A stretch of 23,648 nt of DNA from a virus: IMG/VR virus record IMGVR_UViG_3300029915_000146, positions 1-23,648 of that record. One strand, given 5' to 3'. Positions within the stretch are counted from its first letter, which is position 1. Each line of letters begins with the position of its first letter. The notes under the pieces were generated by a model, which did no database searches, was not told the origin of the DNA, and saw only the letters and a list, made by a program, of their open reading frames with translations. The translations under genes and the position numbers were made by a program. Shown here one piece after another: positions 21,266 through 23,648 of this stretch.

Positions 21266-22714
21266 ATGCGCTTTCCGGGGTTCGTTGGTGGCACCTATGG
21301 CAACCGGTCAGTATCGGCCGATTGCCAGCGGTGTGTGAATCTCTACCCTGAGATCAACGAGCCCCGGAATGCGGCCAATGGTGAAATTGCGGCCTTGTTC
21401 TCGACCCCCGGGGAAACCCTCCTGGGGACCATTGGCACGGGCCCTATCCGCGGCCTCTTCCTGGCCGGGAATGGCACCCTGTTCTGCGTCTCTGGAACGG
21501 GACTCTACCAGGTCTCAACCACTTGGACTGGGCGCCTGCTGGGGAATCTCGGGACCCCTACTGGACGCGTCCAGTTTGCCGACAACGGCGCGCAACTCAT
21601 TGTGACGGACGGGCAGGCCTATGTGTGGACCTATGCCACCAGCACCTTCCAGACACTTCAAGGGGCTTCCGGTTGGCTTGGTTCCAACTGTGTGGCCTAC
21701 CTGGACCAGTGGGGGTTCTTCGCCCAGCCTGGAACCAACATTATCTATTCTAGCAACCAGCTTGATTTCAACACCTACAACGGCCTGAACACGGCCTACA
21801 AAATCGGGTTCAACGATCCGATTGTGAGCGTGATCGCCGACCATCAATACGTCTGGTTTCTGGGGCAATCCACCTCCGAACCCTGGTACAACGCGCAGAA
21901 TGCCCCTCCGGGCATTGTGATAAGCCGGGTCCCGGGGGGGATGCTGCAACTTGGCTGCTGCAGCCCCAACAGTCCCCAGCAGGTCATGAACACCTTGATT
22001 TTCCTGGGTGACGGCCAGCATGGTGCCGGCGTGGTTTGGCAGATCCAGGGCATCACCCCCACGCGGATCTCTACCCATGCCGTAGAAATCGCCCTACAGG
22101 GCTATGGATACACCAATCTGCAAAAGGCCACAGCCTGGACCTATGAGCAGAATGGCCATGGATTTTATTGTCTAAACGTCCCTGGAGCGCCGACGACCTG
22201 GGTGTACGATGTCGTCACCGGGCTCTGGCACGAGCGCGTGTTTCTGACCAGCAACGGGATCGAGCAGAGGGAACTCCCGGACTGCCACGCCTGGTTCAAC
22301 GGCTGGCATGTGGTCGGGGACTACACCAGCGGGAACCTCTATGGCCTGGACATGGCCAACTTCACAGCCAACGGCAATCCCATCCGGCGACTGCGGCGCA
22401 GCCCGCACTTTTCGTCCGACTTGGTGCGGCTATTCTACGAATATTTCCAACTGGACATGGAAACTGGGGTGGGCCTGGACGGCAGTGGGCCGGGCTCCGC
22501 GCCGCTCATCAACCTGCGCTATTCCGATGACGCTGGCCATACCTGGTCACCATATCGCACCGTGTCGGCTGGTCCCATCGGCGGCTACCAGACTCGGGCC
22601 AAGTGGTGGCGCTTGGGCCAGAGCCGAAATCGGGTGTGGGAGGTTTCCATGACCGACCCAGTCTCCTTGACCATCCTAGGCGCCGAACTGGGCGCCACGA
22701 AGGGGACCTCATGA
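21266..22714 (+). CDS. P22 gp10-like packaged-DNA stabilisation protein
   Basis: The 482-aa protein matches P22 gp10 (472 aa) in length and opening. MRFPGFVGGTYGNRSVSADC and RCVNLYPEINE are characteristic of the family, followed by repeated beta-propeller-like strands (NGTLFCVSGTGLYQVS, VTDGQAYVWTY, WFLGQSTSEPWYN). It forms the hexameric tail hub below gp4 and carries needle and spike attachments. The start lies 1 nt after the stop of the Lys-rich gene, and the stop overlaps the next start by 4 bases (ATGA). The family is recognised with confidence; the hub role is from P22. Confidence 0.9.
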   Translation: MRFPGFVGGTYGNRSVSADCQRCVNLYPEINEPRNAANGEIAALFSTPGETLLGTIGTGPIRGLFLAGNGTLFCVSGTGLYQVSTTWTGRLLGNLGTPTGRVQFADNGAQLIVTDGQAYVWTYATSTFQTLQGASGWLGSNCVAYLDQWGFFAQPGTNIIYSSNQLDFNTYNGLNTAYKIGFNDPIVSVIADHQYVWFLGQSTSEPWYNAQNAPPGIVISRVPGGMLQLGCCSPNSPQQVMNTLIFLGDGQHGAGVVWQIQGITPTRISTHAVEIALQGYGYTNLQKATAWTYEQNGHGFYCLNVPGAPTTWVYDVVTGLWHERVFLTSNGIEQRELPDCHAWFNGWHVVGDYTSGNLYGLDMANFTANGNPIRRLRRSPHFSSDLVRLFYEYFQLDMETGVGLDGSGPGSAPLINLRYSDDAGHTWSPYRTVSAGPIGGYQTRAKWWRLGQSRNRVWEVSMTDPVSLTILGAELGATKGTS

Positions 22715-23648
22715 CGGCCGTCCCCAATCTCGCCCCAGCACCCGTCAACACTCCACTGGTCAGCTCCAGCGGAACCATATCACCTCCGTGGCTGCAATGG
22801 TTCACCCAGGCCCTGCAGCCCCGGGCAAATTCAGCGGTGCAGGTTTCTACGGGGGATGTTGTTCTGGGCGGGGGCGCCAATGCCACCGCTACGATCCAGG
22901 TTGGCGCGGTGACGTTGGCCAAAATGGCCCAGATGGCTGCAGACTCCCTGATTGGCAACAATGGCAGCGTCGGGGCGACCCCACAGGCCCTGAATCAGGC
23001 CCAGGTGACCGCGCTGCTCAACCTGTTCACCAGCGTCCTCCAGGGGCTCGTCCCGCCCTCAGGGGGCGGAATCCTGAACTACCTCCGGGCCGATGGCACC
23101 TGGGATGTTCCCCATGCAGCTGGCCCCGCCGGTGGCGATCTCTCAGGGACCTACCCCAACCCAACGGTAGAAGGCCTTTTGGGGATGGCCCTTCCGGCCC
23201 TGACCACCGGAGGGCTCTATTACAACGGGACCTCCTGGACCTTCAGCCCGAGCGGCGGCTACACGCTACCCACGGCCACCCCCACCGTGCTCGGCGGGGT
23301 GAAGCCAGATGGGGTCACGATCCTCAACGCCGCAGGTGTCCTGTCGGCCACTCCCGCCTCTATTGGGGCACTGCCTGTGAATGCACAGGTGACAGCCATC
23401 GACACAACTATCCCAAATTTCATGCTACTTGGAAGCAATGGTTCGAATGTAGCCTCAAGCGGTATTTCTGCCGTGTACATCAATTACAGCATCGCCAATG
23501 GCGGCAATCAGGTAATCAATACGCCAACCTTTCCGGGACAAGTGGGTGGGCAGTTGCTGCTGATCGCCAGCCTGATCACAGGGGTGTCATTCGCCAACTG
23601 CCTTTATCTGTTCACCGGCTACGGGAACACGGTCACTACCATCGCTGG
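22711..23648 (+). CDS. Tail fibre or needle-like protein, N-terminal part (cut by window edge)
   Basis: The frame is open for 312 codons to the right edge. It begins MTAVPNLAPAPVNTPLVSSS. A Trp-containing N-terminal segment (SPPWLQWFTQAL) is typical of proteins attached to the tail hub. A helix-rich part, an RADGTWDVP motif, GGDLSGTYPNPTVEGL and LGGVKPDGVTILNAAGVLSA then follow, all known from phage fibre shafts. In P22 the next gene is the needle gp26, but the shaft motifs fit a fibre better. The receptor-binding end is outside the window. The start overlaps the gp10 stop as ATGA. Confidence 0.8.
   Translation, partial: MTAVPNLAPAPVNTPLVSSSGTISPPWLQWFTQALQPRANSAVQVSTGDVVLGGGANATATIQVGAVTLAKMAQMAADSLIGNNGSVGATPQALNQAQVTALLNLFTSVLQGLVPPSGGGILNYLRADGTWDVPHAAGPAGGDLSGTYPNPTVEGLLGMALPALTTGGLYYNGTSWTFSPSGGYTLPTATPTVLGGVKPDGVTILNAAGVLSATPASIGALPVNAQVTAIDTTIPNFMLLGSNGSNVASSGISAVYINYSIANGGNQVINTPTFPGQVGGQLLLIASLITGVSFANCLYLFTGYGNTVTTIA

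Noticed and set aside
1-23648. tRNA, rRNA, integrase and attachment sites
   Set aside because: I looked for cloverleaf-type patterns, tyrosine or serine recombinase motifs and repeated core sites and saw none. The only long direct repeat pair is the 17-bp transposon flank.

Overview
The window is about 23.6 kb of a GC-rich, tailed double-stranded DNA phage or prophage. Its head module follows the gene order of P22-like podoviruses: small and large terminase, P22-type portal, scaffold, coat with the inserted I-domain, gp4-like tail factor, gp10-like stabilisation protein, then a tail-fibre start cut by the right edge. No integrase, attachment site, tRNA or rRNA is visible. The host cannot be named from the sequence. 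A high-GC Gram-negative bacterium is the best inference, because P22-type heads and a spanin-like gene occur in phages of such hosts.

Layout. (1) Positions 1-2639, minus strand: a leftward operon coding for a zinc-knuckle-type small protein, a 51-aa protein, a pentapeptide-repeat protein with 23 tandem 15-bp units, an 81-aa protein, a 24-aa microORF and a RecA-like/AAA ATPase of the Sak4 type that runs off the left edge. (2) Positions 2640-5706: a divergent control region with an operator-like palindrome, a leftward intrinsic terminator and a rightward promoter. It is split by a 2,797-bp ISL3-family transposon (2783-5579). The transposon has 22-bp terminal inverted repeats, subterminal repeats at both ends, three phage-type cargo genes and an apparently intact transposase, and is flanked by a perfect 17-bp direct repeat. 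(3) Positions 5707-9926: a rightward early/replication operon with a Cro/YdaS-like regulator on an apparently leaderless transcript, small proteins, a prim-pol primase, a RecA-like RepA-type helicase, an iteron-rich putative replication origin, a VRR-NUC nuclease and two small proteins.

(4) Positions 9923-14117: DNA packaging (TerS, TerL), a zinc-finger protein, an HTH protein, then a probable lysis cassette made of an L,D-transpeptidase-fold enzyme, a small membrane protein, a spanin-like protein and a second membrane/coiled-coil protein. A strongly structured 54-nt leader precedes the lysis enzyme. (5) Positions 14121-23648: virion morphogenesis. Most genes from 5707 to the right edge overlap by 1-20 bases (ATGA, TGATG, GTGA), which indicates long translationally coupled operons.

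The most interesting items are the cargo-bearing ISL3 element with its over-long direct repeat, the GTAACG/CGTTAC iteron cluster, the hairpin ending at the start codon of the putative lysis enzyme, and a coat-adjacent protein built of four repeated beta-type domains.
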